Positions 47,591-60,824 are shown, counted from the stretch's first letter. The stretch is DNA of 64,000 bases from Anthopleura xanthogrammica (GCA_964019055.1 OZ025206.1:9340486-9404485); one strand, 5' to 3'. Notes: a model not told the origin generated them from the sequence alone. A program made the numbers and translations.

Positions 47591-47730
47591 CTATAGACCC
47601 CTTGCACGTGACGTCAGAACAGCTCAATTTGGAGGGCAAAACAAAAGGATTTTAATCTCCTGAGAATTGGAACCTATTGTTTTGCCCTCCAAATTGAGCT
47701 GCATTCCGACGTGCTGAAAGGGGTTTATAG
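47591..47730. mobile_element. Foldback element (~140 bp) with CTATAGACCCC ends
   Basis: CAGCTCAATTTGGAGGGCAA at the left and TTGCCCTCCAAATTGAGCTG at the right are perfect. The outer CTATAGACCCC and GGGGTTTATAG also pair. A degraded relative is at 15384-15527. Confidence 0.88.
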
Positions 47731-47800
47731 ATCCCACTCCATGGATTTAGAATACACAGGCCACACTACACCCAAAGCCAAAAAACTTTATTACCAAGTA

Positions 47801-47970
47801 GTATAGATATAAAAAGGTATAGCAATCCAGCGAAGAATACAAGAAGTTACAACTGAACCTGGCATGGGTCAGCCTTTAATGTAAAGTATAGATATTAAAA
47901 GGTAGAGCAATCCAGCGAAGAACACAAGAAGTTACAACTGAACCTGGCATGGGTCAGCCTTTAATGTAGT
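47801..47970. repeat. Tandem duplication of an ~84-bp unit
   Basis: Two units, both containing GCAATCCAGCGAAGAA and ending GGGTCAGCCTTTAATGTA, lie head to tail at about 47801-47884 and 47885-47970 with about three differences. A recent local duplication. Confidence 0.88.
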
Positions 47971-48846
47971 AATAAATACTAAAAAAAGCATAAATACATA
48001 TTGATTTCTATCACTCAAAGACTAGTGAGTAATTCATTGATCAATTCTATACTAAACCCTTATAATTCTCTCAACCAGACGACTTGTTTTCCACAAGTGA
48101 AAAACTGTACTTTGTCGCGCTGGCCGTTCTATTCACTCATTTATAATAAAAAAATTATTTTATTCTTATAATTGTTTCGCTTATAGACAAAATATTGTTT
48201 TCTCATAACGCGTTCAGTACTGATTCAACGATCATTAATTCAACTTTTAACTTGTAATTTGATTCACAGCGACACTTTGCTGGACTTGTTTAAAATCGAA
48301 TGAATTATCATGGTTTTTTTAAAAATCAAGATCACTTATGTAAATGACATACATGGTGATATTAAAGATAGTCTTTAGTGGTAGTCGTACAAAAAGGAAC
48401 ACCATCTAATAATTAAAGCCGACCATTTACAGCGGTATACAAAAAGCATACAAATCATAGTAGTTATCATTCGTTCAACTTAGTAAATATTCTCCCTCAA
48501 ACTAAGTAGACTAAGTAGTACCGACGGCGGATCCAGCATGTTTTGACCGGCTCTTTTCACATAGTTTCACATAGAGACACATAGTTCTTGGAGAGGGCTG
48601 TATGGCTGTGGGACGAGGGGATAGACAGGGGATGTCTAGGGGATACCTTAGGGGATAGCGGAGAAAGTCCCTTGGGGACATGGGATAGCATAGGCCAGCC
48701 TTGGACATTACTCGTTCATTAGACGAAGCACACTGGATCCGCTCTTCGATACTACTTTATACAATCAACTTATTAGGAGAGTACATTAATATGAAATACT
48801 ATTAGATCTTGTTATATGTCGCATCCATGGCGAACTGACCGACGCA
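47971..48846. other. Lipoxygenase 3' flank, no gene seen
   Basis: AT-rich sequence with a short GGGGATA-rich stretch near 48610-48680. Probably includes the 3' UTR of the lipoxygenase gene on the minus strand. Confidence 0.5.
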
Positions 48847-51800
48847 TTAGATGCTAATAGCGTTGGGAACTTCTTTGGGAGTGAGATAAGGATACGGGAA
48901 AGGACGCTTCTTGTTCCTCTCTTCAAGGAGTTGATCGATTTCAGCGAGTCTTTTGCGGAAACTGCAAAACAAAATAGTAAAGAATTCTTTTATACCGACG
49001 ACATTTCATTTTGTGTTTACAGCTGCTTATCACTGCGTTAGGGGGGAGGGCTATTGCTTAGAGTGCTTTTCATTAACCCGTGAAACAAAGTGTGCTTATT
49101 AAAGTGTAATAGTAAAAAAACACAATAGAAAACAAAAGAATCAGAGTGAAATAGAGTGTAATACACTAAAGTGTATTTCACGGGTTTATGAGAATCACTC
49201 TAATAAACTAGCTGGTAGGCTAAAAGACATGACAACAACAAACAAGACTAAATAACTATTATCATGATGATCATCATCTTTTTGATCTGATTCAGCAGCA
49301 ACATACTGAACAAAATGATCGACGATGACCACACTGCTAGGTTCGCCGCGGGATATTTATCCTTAACTTTAGGAAAAGACTACAGTTCTTAATATTCTTA
49401 CCTTGCAAGGGCTTTGACTCCGATAGGATCATATTGATACTGGACCTCGAAGTCCCCCAGAGGATTGGTGCCACGATCGCTAAGGATCTTGGTCACCAAC
49501 ATGATATCAAGAGTCATGTCCTTCAGAGGAAGATGATCAATGATGTCTTGTTCTGTCAGTTCAGCCTAAAAACAAATGGTTACTACGTAAAAAGATATGT
49601 TTGAGGGCATGGGTCGGTGGAGTAACGATAGGAGTGTTCGCTTCTCACTTCACTCAGTTAAGTTGTAATGTAATATTTATATCTTGTCTCAGGCTGAGCT
49701 TGTTTCAGTGGACTTCGAGTTTGTTCCCAGCCTGTGTTAAGCCGTTCAATAAAAATTAAAAAAGCCCCACCGCAGGTGTAACCGCTGATAAATCCCACTT
49801 AATTTCCTTGGAGCAAATCAGAGGTAAGGGCCATCTCCAACCCTTCTGCAGAATATAGTTTGTTACCGTTTCCTATCAATCCCAAAGAATAAACGAAGAA
49901 AGATATGCATGGCCCCCATATTGATTGATACGATAAAAGTGAGAAACAAGAACAAAAGTTTGATAGATAGAATCACATTGCAGACTGATTACCTTGCTTG
50001 TAGGAGGCGCGCCTCTAAGGAATCCCGGGTAATTAGGCGGGAATGCATACTCATCGTACTGCGCAAAGTTAGCAGCAGCATGTCCCACGCTGTTGATAAA
50101 TATGATGCTTGTGACAGTCTTGATGAGGTCTTCAAGTTCTGTGAACTTACCACCACCAAATACGCCCTGGAATAACGATAACAGCAATTATAAATAGTCA
50201 TTCATTACCGCCTATAGTTAACCTTGTCAAAGTGTTCTGGAATTCAAAAGAAATGCTACACATTCAATCGAGAAAACGCGTGATTGTTTTTGTGTCTTTT
50301 TAATCTTATTCTTGGAATAATTTCGAAAATGGTTCACGAGAATAATGAATTGAGATGAAAACATTACCTGCATCCCAAGCCCATCCTCCTTATCAGAAAG
50401 CATGTGACCCCAGTTCTGGATTTCATAATCATTGATTAACTTGTCTGGCGTGTCTGTCAAAACGAAAAACATGAGAAATAAGCACATGAGTAAATGGATG
50501 AGAGGGAATCAGGTGGAACGTGGATAAATAGATGGATGGATAATCGGTCTCAAGTATGTTAAGGCCTGGTTTTAGCCCGTATTTCACGAAATACGTTTTT
50601 TTTTGTCGTTGTGTTAATAAGTAAAACAAACTTATACCAGTACCTTTATTATCTTAAATTAATTATCATATTTCATAAATACTTATTGTATAGTTACAAT
50701 TCTGGGTACAAATAAATTGTTGTTGCTTGGAGAACCTGGTTATCACTTACTGTTAAGGAAATATCTTGTGAAACAGTTTACGTCACCATAGTTTTCGCTT
50801 AAAATCCCCTTAATATCTCCCTTCCAAGCAGTCGAATTCAAGTTTTCCAAACGAGAAGTTGTTTGACATTCCTTACTTATCAACTTTTGGCATTTGGTTT
50901 TCGAGTTAAACTCACGCCCGCGTTTATTTTGATGTATTTTCCTGCTATCATGACGTCATATATCACGTGACCTCCTAACAAACAGCACTAGAAAATTCAG
51001 GACATTGATATCAACATCCACAGCGGTTTGTATTGAAAACTAGCAGATATTTTCAAAGTACGAAGCCAAAATCTTAATTCTTTGCGTGGGGTATTATCAC
51101 AAGGAGAATCCCAGGCCTTTAATAACATACTTGAGGTCATGGTGTCCCAATCCATCTGCTACGCTCGAGTTAAATACAAACGTTTTATGAATAACTTAAA
51201 TAACTAAGATGCATGAATGGATGGTCAAGCGTGGGTAGATGGAGGAATGAAAGCGTGGGTAGATAGATGGATGGTTGGATGGATGGAAGCGTGGGTAGAT
51301 GGATGGATAGATGAGTGGCTTGGTCGGTGGGTGGATGCATGTATGCATGGATAGATGGATGGAACTGACGTGGGTAGATGAAAGGATGCATGAGTGGTTT
51401 GGTGAGATGCGAATGAAAACAAATGTATATAAATGAATTGCTAGATAATAAATAAATTCACTACATATTACCGTAATGTCCTTCCAGAACTTCCCGCACA
51501 TAATCCCATATAGCTTGGTGAATCAAAAGAGCATCATCTCTATATGGATAGCTAGGCAGGGCTTGGGTGTCTTCAACCTGACAATCAAACCATTCAAATC
51601 ACTCAAACCACATCAATAGCATTTGCCCCGTACATATATTTTTACGTAAGAAGTACCAATCAATTTTATTCAATTCATTCCATGCAAACCAAAAGTTTGC
51701 CATCTTAGCAATACAGCAATTGATGGGCAGGAGTTCGACTCGTGTATGAACACAAGAATAATAATTTCAATATATGTGCCTGGGTCGGCCCTCATATAAT

Positions 51801-54800
51801 TGGATATCTTCTATATTCCGCATTCTTTTGCTCTTTGGTCAATTTGTTCAAGTGCTAGGTGAATAGCTATTCTCCTAATCTCATTTAGTCCGGCATTCAC
51901 TAAATAGCATCGAATTAACGTCCTTCTGTTAATAACTTACACCTCTGGCTTCAAGCTCTGCTGGTAGCCACCCTTCAACATTCATGTGCCATCTTTGCCA
52001 GCTGTAAAACACAAAATGAATCGCTTGCTTACATACTATCATTTACCCTGTCTAACTTGTGTTGTACATGAGAAATGACTGACATGAAAAGTCCTCTTTC
52101 ATTAATTATGATAGAGTTAAATAGACGCCGGTTTCGAACAAGAAACCCACGAAGAATTTGCCCCAAAGGCAGGGAACATTGACCCTAGCCTGCATTGCAG
52201 GCGTTCCTCGTTGGTTCTTTTTGGGATGGGAGGGTTGGGGAGGGCTTCTCCTCTCCCTTGCCACATTGACCCTTTTTTCATCTACACACGTAGAATGAGA
52301 CTTAAATGATGTAATCAAGAAAGAAGACTTTCTACATCATATATTGCATACTATCATCTTTAATTTTCTTACTGTATTCTTAAGATTCTTTTTATGAAAC
52401 ACCTAAAATCTTAATCTTAGGTACCGGTAATTCCTACCATGCATTCTCCTAAGGGAGGGGAGGTATGGGTTCTTTTATTAGGCAATTATCTTACCAGGAT
52501 CCACAAAGCTGAAGTAGAGCCTGGGCACCAGTTGTCATGCAAACATCAATCCATCCTTCAGGAGAAACAAGTTTGGCCAAAGCAAGTCTGCAAGAATATG
52601 TAAAAGAACAATCAACATATCCACCAATTCTGTATTATTGCTATAAAGAAATGACAAGATGAAATGACTGTGAATGCATGTCACCAAAACATTTTTCGGT
52701 CTTTAAGCTAGTGATGTCCTAACTATGCAGTGACATCCTGCATGAACGAATCTCTTACTAGTAGGATGTTTGAAGATATTTATACTAACGAGTTTATAGC
52801 CAACAGGTAAAGGAAGTGAGGAGCCAACAGTCTGAAGACTGGGTGGGATGGAGATAACTGTCTGTGTGTCCCAACACATACTGTCTCAGCAACCAGATGG
52901 GTAAAACCTGCAATGAAAAAAAATATCAATTTCTGGTAACTTAAAATAAGGTCATCACTTTGTTGCTGCAATATAGCTGACTGGCTTACCAAGATGTGTA
53001 CAAGACTGGTGATATGCTGCATCGGCATTGTTATAGTACATCTTGGCCAACATCCAGGTGTAAGGTGGATCACTTGGTAAAAACACCTAAGAAACAACGA
53101 ATAGTCTCATTGTAATGATCGCTGAATGCAGGCAGGAGGGTGTAAAACTAGCTACTAACATGATACATGGATGATTCCATCTCTACCCTTTCTTTTATAT
53201 TATATATGACATTATTTGCACTCACTGGGTTTTCATCATGAGGGTTTTGAAAGAGTTGAATGGCAATGGGCATCAGCTCTTTGCTGTCATTCACAAAGAA
53301 AAGAGCCATAGGCTTGCAGAGCTGAAAACAATTCAATAATATCTAATTACAAACTTGGCTGCACCAAAAATCCCTGAGTTTTTTTTTTAAAGATGTAGTT
53401 TCATGCTACATTTTACTGTTGCCATGAGAGATGTGAAGTCATTATTTACCACTAGGATGAGGGGAGGTGGGGTCAGAGTATAATTAGTAGCAGTCACAGG
53501 GGCAGATCTAGGGGGTGTATATAAGTACAAAATAAGTCAGATCAGGATAATTGATGATGTCATTGTATCATCACCTTTTAATTATTTTTGTTTACCCCCC
53601 CCCCCCCCCTTGCAAATTTCTTTATTCCTCACTGGGTCACTTTCTTTACAAAGGAAAAGTGACATCTAAACAAAACTTAATTTGGAGCTACCGTATAAAT
53701 CATTAAGCTTACTATTCGATTGGACTTGCAAACAATGTCAGACAAGATTTCCATGTTACAAATGTAGACTCTCTTGGCTTGAATGGCTTGATCAAGAGTC
53801 AATCCATCCAGGTATTGCTCAACCATCTCAGATGTCACCATGAAGCTAACAAGACAAAAAAACATGAAAGTTACAGGAGATATATTTATGAGCAATCTAA
53901 GCCAATTTGAAGAAAAAATATTTTCATACCATTAATTTGTATCTTTTCATTAATTTCCACATGTCAATCAATTTTAATACATTCAATATATATATATATA
54001 TATACACACTTATTTGCTTGAATTAACAATCTATGCATTAATGACTTTTGCATCACTTGGTCAAAAGATCTAAGGATGAATCCAGGATTTTTTGAAAGGG
54101 GGTGGCTGCTACAGTCTAACTCACGCCAATAACACAGGAAACCCATGAAAGGCAGGAAAATGGTAAAAAAATGGGGTCTTGAATTGACAGAAACTATTTT
54201 GAGAGCTTCAAGTAAAACAAGTGAATTAAGCTTATCCAGATAAATGTTTTCAGTTATGAACACATTTTTATTTCATTTGTGCAAAAGGGAGGGGATGACT
54301 CTAGAGTCACCTCCCTCACTACCCTTGGATCTGCATCTGAATAAAAACATGCAATTTTTCGTAAAAAAAAGCTGTAAATCACTCTAGTATATTTTGTCAT
54401 TCCAGGGGGGGAGTTGGCTAGCCACCCCCTTCACCACTCCTGGATCTGCTCCTGATAACTTACTTTTCAGGTAGCTCTTTGCAGAGTCTTATGAAGGTTG
54501 GGTTACATCCCTGCACTCTTTGTCTTGCAAATGCTGAGTCTTCCTTCCAATTGTAAATTCCCTAGCACAATGGAAAATAATAAATCAGCACTTAAATGTA
54601 TATTAAAACCACATTAAAGCCCATCCATTAGACCTGTCACTTATTTGTTCCAAATCTTATTAAAATGATGGGCAGCCAGCAGTAACTATCCATAAAATCT
54701 CAGTCATGTTAACATAAATACCCATGCAAAGAGATTATGAGCTTCTTGTTTGTCAGTAGGAAACAAATGATGATAGTTGTACAATGTACTGTGTTATTCA

Positions 54801-56859
54801 ATTCTTGACCTATATTTTTTCTTCCTTTTCCTCTGGTATATAAACAAAATGGACTGAATTCATGTTACTATCATAAATATTATATATGCAAGTATTGTTG
54901 CTTACATATGGTTTGCCCATGCTGCCTTTGTAAACATTGGAAAAATCCTCCAGCTTTTCCCATGGATCTGAGGTGAGCTTAGTCAGCTTGCATTTAATCA
55001 ACAACTTCAACTTTGTCTGCTGAATATTCCACTGTCAAAAGTATATCAAAAAAATATTAGAAATCAATAATATGAACATTCTCTTGAATGATTTACAACT
55101 CTCTCACAGAGGGCAATTGTTATTTTTTAATGGCTGGAACACAATTAGTCTGAAAGGTAGGTGTTGTGTTTTCCAGCAGTTTCTTTGATGAAGAAAGGAA
55201 GTGGAGGAGGTTAAGGATGGTCAATCCCTCTCTAAAGGGATTAAGCAAAATTATTTTCTAGAGCCATATGGTAAAGTGCTTTATCAAATAACTTATAAAT
55301 ATTAATTATAGGAATCACATGGTGAGTAAAAAAGTATAATATGACAGCAAACATGAAATTGAAAATTGTGGTTTCATCCTAAATAACCACAATGTTGAGC
55401 TATGATGAAGGACTCAAAATTAACTGTATTAATAAGTTATGAAGAAAAATAAAGAATGAATGAACCTTAATCCCCCATGAGAATGAAAATAAAATCTGCA
55501 GGGAATTAATTAGCAATAAAAACAAAACTCAATGTAGATGGAGTCATTCTTCAATACTATGGAAATTAACACCTTCAAGTTTCTATGACAACTTTTGCTA
55601 TATAAACACCATGTTACATAACTGTTTAGGATATTATTAAAAAAATTCCATAAAACATAAGCTTAAATAAGTATCATTACAGAGCAAATATCAACAAGGA
55701 ATTGATATTGCCTGCAATTTTCTACAGCTAAAAAACGAAACCATTTGAATGTCAAAATTGTTACTGATGGGTTTTGTTCTGAAGCACAAAATGGTTTTCT
55801 TCAGAAATCGAACCTCACAGTAGGAAAATTTTAGTGTTCTTACATAACCGAACTTTATTAGATTCTAAAACATGTTTAAACATGTAAGATAAAAGAACTT
55901 TACTCTGTCACCAAATCGTCAATTGCAAGATAATATTTATTTACACGTTTCGTAAGTAATTTGATACCAACCTTATAGTCGTTGCTAAAGCTCTCATCCC
56001 TTGGACAACTTTCAACCTATTGCGTCAAATTAAATACGAGGAAGTTAGTATAGCTTCAGATGTCTTCTTTTACGGCTGTACAACTTTTTAATAAATGAGG
56101 GAGGCATTAATTATTTAAATCTCTTAAATTCAACCGATAACGAAACAAAAACTCACAAACGATTATTTTCAGTGATACGAATAAAGACAATAAATATAAT
56201 TTCATGAAGCTTTCACATAGTTATTTTGGCCTTAAAAGTAAGAGCATTTCCACTAAAAGTTTCCCAAACAAACTATTACTTTATATTTACTCTATTTGCG
56301 CAAATAAAGTACTCCAAATACTTAAAAATTACATAACTTTTGAACTACAAATTTATCTTAGTACCTGTTTTGGGCAACCGGGAGCTTTACGTATTAGAAT
56401 GTAAAGTTTTTGCTTTTCTTCCAGCTCAAGCTTCCTCTGTTCGGGATGGTCATCACACTGGGGCAGCATACAATCGTACTTGGTCAAAATCAACTTCCTT
56501 TCAGCCTTAACCCACCGATTACATGGGAAAACATCCAGTTCATCGGAGTCATTGGAATTTAGAAGCCGCTTAACCTTGATCCACTCTACGTACCAATCGT
56601 CTCCTAAACCAGTCTCGTCACGCCATATTTCGATTTTTTTTAAAGGCCCAAGTGCTGAACCATTAGAAAGTTTAAATTTGTCAATGTTTCCCTTCTCGAA
56701 GTCGTCCTTCCAGCGACAATCCAGGTGAAAATCCTTGGTACGGTTGCCATCCTCGTCGATCAAGGCACAATACACGTTGGCGTCCGTGCCAGCTCCCTTC
56801 ACGTCTCCAGTTTTTACCACTACCTCATAATCTGGCGGGACACTGCTACAGTTTCCCAT
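48847..56859 (-). CDS. PLAT-domain lipoxygenase with predicted acylated N-terminus
   Basis: Fifteen minus-strand exons: 56859..56365, 56016..55972, 55031..54906, 54561..54464, 53845..53713, 53321..53226, 53086..52990, 52907..52790, 52587..52495, 52001..51941, 51577..51472, 50453..50368, 50166..49993, 49565..49402, 48961..48847 (2007 bp, 668 aa; human 5-LOX 674). Residues about 8-125 form a PLAT/C2-like domain, then the catalytic domain. Iron ligands are H357 and H362 (HQSCTHL), H547 and N551 (SVGHAAANF) and the C-terminal I668 (NAISI). The stereo-control position is A400 in LLAIN, the residue type linked to S-lipoxygenases. The enzyme should oxygenate polyunsaturated fatty acids. The N-terminus MGNCSS fits N-myristoylation at Gly2 and palmitoylation at Cys4, which is unusual for this family. 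No fused peroxidase/allene oxide synthase domain precedes it. Confidence 0.95.
51222..51395. repeat. Degenerate GGATGGAT / GCGTGGGTAGAT minisatellite, LOX intron 11
   Basis: GCGTGGGTAGATGGATGG-type units repeat about four times, mixed with (GGAT)n. It is a degraded relative in composition of the array at 9608-9985. Confidence 0.75.
53595..53609. repeat. Poly-C tract in LOX intron 5
   Basis: A run of about 15 C, next to a segment (CAGATCTAGGGGGTGTA) resembling the flanks of other G/C tracts in this window. Confidence 0.85.
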
Positions 56860-58885
56860 ATTTCTAGTTTTTACACAAGTAGTTATAACTTTATATTGTT
56901 GTTGTCTTAGTCCATCAAATTTAGTGGCTGCTCTTTTCCGTCAAATTGCCTACGCCGACTGACTGCAGTACTTAGCGTTGAGGGAGTTAAAATTAACTTT
57001 GAGATCTGTCTGGACTTGAAATTCCACTGCAACTCGAAGTCGGTTCGTGGTAAATAAGCTGCAAGACAAAATTATCTGATCTCCTCTGGCCCTTGTTGAC
57101 AGTGCTTTTACCCTTGTGTAATGGAATCCAAATTAGCTATCCAATGACGTCACGGGTTTTATGCCTATTGTTTCGTTACTTATTTCTCGTGTGTGTGTTT
57201 ATGAAAGCGATAAAAGGTAGTTCCGCTGCCGTTATTTGCCATAAGAGAAAACATAGCAACGGTCAAAACCTGTGGAAGCTTCTTTTGCGGGCTTCATAAA
57301 CAATTTATTTAATTGATAGAAGATAATAGAATAGATAGTGCCTTTGGCAACGAGTCACAGAAACTTTAATGTCATTTTGAAGAAGGCAGTGATTTACATC
57401 AGTTTGGCCATTAATCTTGCCGGTACTTAAACGAAGAGAAGGGAACTGCCGAATAACGCATGAAAAATAGGACTTTAAAGATAGTAATAATGATGATATG
57501 ACTTTCAGTTATATCATCTAGATTTGAAGCCCAAGTAGGCCCTAAGGATTATCAGCAATTGCATGACGTCAGATCAATTCTAATTCTTTACTGAGCCCGG
57601 AACATACTGTCCATCGAAAAAAAGGAAGTGTAATACGTCAAACTACTAGGTGTTAATAACATACAGGAAAAGGAGTTGGTCATTTCCTCACTTCCAAACT
57701 CAGACCAAAAACTACTTTGATTTCGTGTGTGTGTATGTCACGGTCACCCTACTTGTCAACGTCTCATTCCATTGAACTTGAAGGGTTTATCAGTAAAGAA
57801 CCTAAAGCCAAGGATGTTGACCGACTCTCTTTTTGCTTTTTTACAAGTTTGTCAGGTTTTGATGCTTTCGAAACGTTCTTTTGTATGTCTGTTACTAGTA
57901 AAGCACCGGTAAACAACAGAAATTAATCTAGCAAATGAAAGCGTGATGGCAAGGTGGTTGAACTAAAAGCATTCAAACAGCTTTAAATCAAAACGTCAAG
58001 AAAAAGATTAAAAGTAAGAAAACAGAACCATCTTTTATTTGCCGGGCGATGAAGTGTTGGTTTTTAAAGTCTGTTTAATCAAGGTCATGTATTGTTCAAG
58101 CTTTCAAAACATAGGGAATGGCATTTTCCTTCAATTAACCTTGGATTTGATCGACCTCGAACTGAACCACAACTTGGTGTAAAGTCTGGTTATAGAAAAT
58201 ATTTTTTAAAAGCAAATTCAAAGAGTCTTTAATGAAAGGTTACATTATTTACAGGATTCTGAGTACAATTTCTAGAAAGTGATTTATAGGTAGTTTGCGA
58301 GTAGCCATAAATATCCACGATGACGTCATTTATATAATAATCAATCTTTATTCAGATAGCTATAGTAACATTGCCAACATTATCTTCTGTACTTAGTGTT
58401 GCCTCTTTAACAGTGCGACTAGACCAACCAAGGCCACCCAAATAAATTTTCATATTTAATGTTTCTCCTTTAAAAGCAGATATTTTACTTTATACGTGTG
58501 TATAATAAGGAGTGAACAAAAAGCAGTTTGAAACTCCAGGTGACCCCCCCCCCCCTTTTTATTTCAGTTCTGGAATAGTTATGAATTAATTAATATTCGT
58601 GCGAAGTTTCATTAAAAAGTCTACCGTTGATCGGTTTTATTTCTAGAATTTGAGAATGTGCGCATGCGCACTCAATACGGTTACTAGATTCCCCTAATCT
58701 ATCTGTACATATGTATATCTATCTTGTTGATGTGCAATCAATCTTTATTGATAAAAACCTCTTATATATCTATATTTATGCATTTGAATTTTTAAACGGT
58801 TGAATTCAGAGAGAGATAAAACGCATCCCACACGTGCTGCAGTAACGAGGAAATACAAACCTTTGAAGCATCCTTCATATTCTTT

Positions 58886-58896
<11 letters not shown>
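56860..58896. other. Lipoxygenase upstream region, no gene seen
   Basis: The first 200 bp probably hold the lipoxygenase promoter. The remainder is AT-rich with a C12 tract at 58544-58555 and an ATCAATCTTTATT repeat end near 58343. No exon is recognised. Confidence 0.5.
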
Positions 58897-58936
<40 letters not shown>

Positions 58937-59127
58937 TACGAATAGTTTCGTTACTCAATTTTTGCAGGGATAGAGGTTGCCCTAGAGTGACCCGCTTACT
59001 TTTGCGGGATGCTCTTGTTGATAGCGACCTCCGCCCATATTTACAATTTGATATACAAATAGCTTCAGTTCACGTAAAACAACTTTCTGGAAGTGTTTTT
59101 TTCATCCATCAACCAGTCCAATACTAG
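58897..59127 (+). CDS. Small ORF of unknown status
   Basis: A 76-codon frame from an ATG in the context CTAATGAGT. The product is mixed in composition with segments such as RDRGCPRVTRLLLRDAL and has no motif I recognise. No splice signals or neighbouring exons support it. It may be chance. Confidence 0.15.
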
Positions 59128-60329
59128 TCCACCTACAATAAAAACTGGACCCAAAGAAAACGGTTTGGGCATGTGACTTGTAGAATAAACTAGTAGTACT
59201 ATACTAGGGTTACCCAACACAGGAAGCCCAAGCCGTTTATCTGTGTAAATAATTCAGTTAAATGGAGATACACAAAACAAAAATCAGAAAGGACTTAAAA
59301 GTCGCTCAAATCACTGAACTTAAACCGCTGCCAGCGTGAGAAAAAGGCTTGTCATTTACGATTTTTCATCGGTAATGAGCAGATGAACATTCTCCGGCAA
59401 TACACTGCTTTGCAACGGCTACACAGATATTAAGTGTGAATCAACAAAGTGATAATTGCACAAGAGAAGGGTGCCTGGCACATTCCTTTCACAATCTTCT
59501 CTCAGAACGACTACATAATCGTTTTAATTAAATTTTTATATTTAAATTTTTTTTAGAAAAATCAAAATTGCCTAATTAAGAACCTGTTAAAACCAAAACC
59601 TATAGAACTATGGAATTAGTCCTTCAGCTCAACTTCAGCTCATATCAGCCGGGTCAAAGAATTGTATAATTTAAATGAATATTCTAGAATTCTGGTCAGT
59701 CAGCTCAGAGTAGGCTTTTTCATGATGACCATCTGTCTTTTTAATTTGATCTTAATTCATATTTGGTTTGTGTGGTTTTCGGCAGTTGAGGCTATACTCA
59801 TACCAAATAATTCAGGAAAGAATCACCATATATTGCAGTTAAGTGTTTTTGCAGTGTGTAGTTTTTTGAAATGTGAATTGAACATCTGCCGGGTTGTGAA
59901 GTTGTTCATAATCAAGCATTTCGCGTAATTAACAACTCCCATTTCCTGCCAGTGATCCTCTCTTTCACCATCAGTCCCGACCAGTCCTGACTGATACGTT
60001 GGTGCATTCACGCCACGAAGCTGGCAATGGTAGTTCGTTGAGGCATATTGGCTTTGGTGTTTATCATATTGCTCCAACTACGTCACAATACCAGCAACGT
60101 TAAATTATATAAAGAGAAACTCTGACAGCTGTACATACTCTAAATTGTTCAATACTATTGCCCCCAATATCCCATAATGTCTTGCTTAAAACAATGGAAT
60201 TCAAGATGGCCGCCGTATCGGTAAAAAGGTTTATTCAGTATAAAGTTTGGGGGGAGGGGGGGGGGGGGGGCTGAAAAAATCGTGATCCCTCCAAATCATA
60301 GAATTATGTTGGATATAAATAAGACTTAC
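59128..60329. other. Intergenic, no confirmed gene
   Basis: AT-rich. A minus-strand frame at 60077..59823 looks partly protein-like (for example GLVGTDGEREDHWQEMG) but has no convincing splice sites. CAAGATGGCCGCC at about 60203-60215 resembles a YY1 core. A G15 tract is at 60256-60270. Confidence 0.4.
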
Positions 60330-60512
60330 GTGCACAATTGGACAATCATAGACTTCATTGGTATCGGGAAATATGTCGCCACTTCCAAAATATTTCCATA
60401 ATTTGAACTGCGCACAGTTCTTCCTTATCTGGGTGTTTTCATTCTTGTGTATAACTGCCATGCCGGCAACAGGAAACTGACCGGCCAGAAGGTCCGTGTT
60501 CAGTATCAGAGG
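60330..60512 (-). CDS. Candidate internal exon of an unidentified gene
   Basis: Minus-strand segment 60512..60330 (183 bp, phase 0 at both ends) follows a long pyrimidine-rich tract ending CTCTCAAG and stops at a CAC|GTAAGT donor. It encodes 61 residues, including ILNTDLLAGQFPVAGMAVI and a Cys pair (NCAQFKLW ... VYDCPIVH). The splice signals and non-repetitive composition make it exon-like. I do not recognise the family and found no partner exons nearby, so it may be chance or a gene remnant. Confidence 0.3.
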
Positions 60513-60824
60513 CTTGAGAGGAGGGAGTAGAGGGATGGAAAGGGATTTTATTTTCGGAGTTATTCGCTAACTATGTCTCATTTTTGGCACTCTCTCCTAT
60601 CTCCTCCATTCCCCTCCCTCCCTGAGAGCTGTGAGTAGACGATGCCCCAACAAAAAAGCTTCGAACTGCGTGGGGAAATAAAATTGGCTATAATTTTGTT
60701 TCATAACTAATAGGTTCTATTTAGAGTGGGATTCAAATAGACTACAGTGTGGGCAAAAACTATTCATAATGACATTGTCACTTATAGTTGATATGTTGTC
60801 AGGGCCGTAGCAAGGGGAGGGGCT

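Noticed and set aside
59823..60077. Second exon of the gene suggested at 60330-60512
   Set aside because: The acceptor lacks a pyrimidine tract and there is no in-frame GT donor at a sensible place, so I could not support it.
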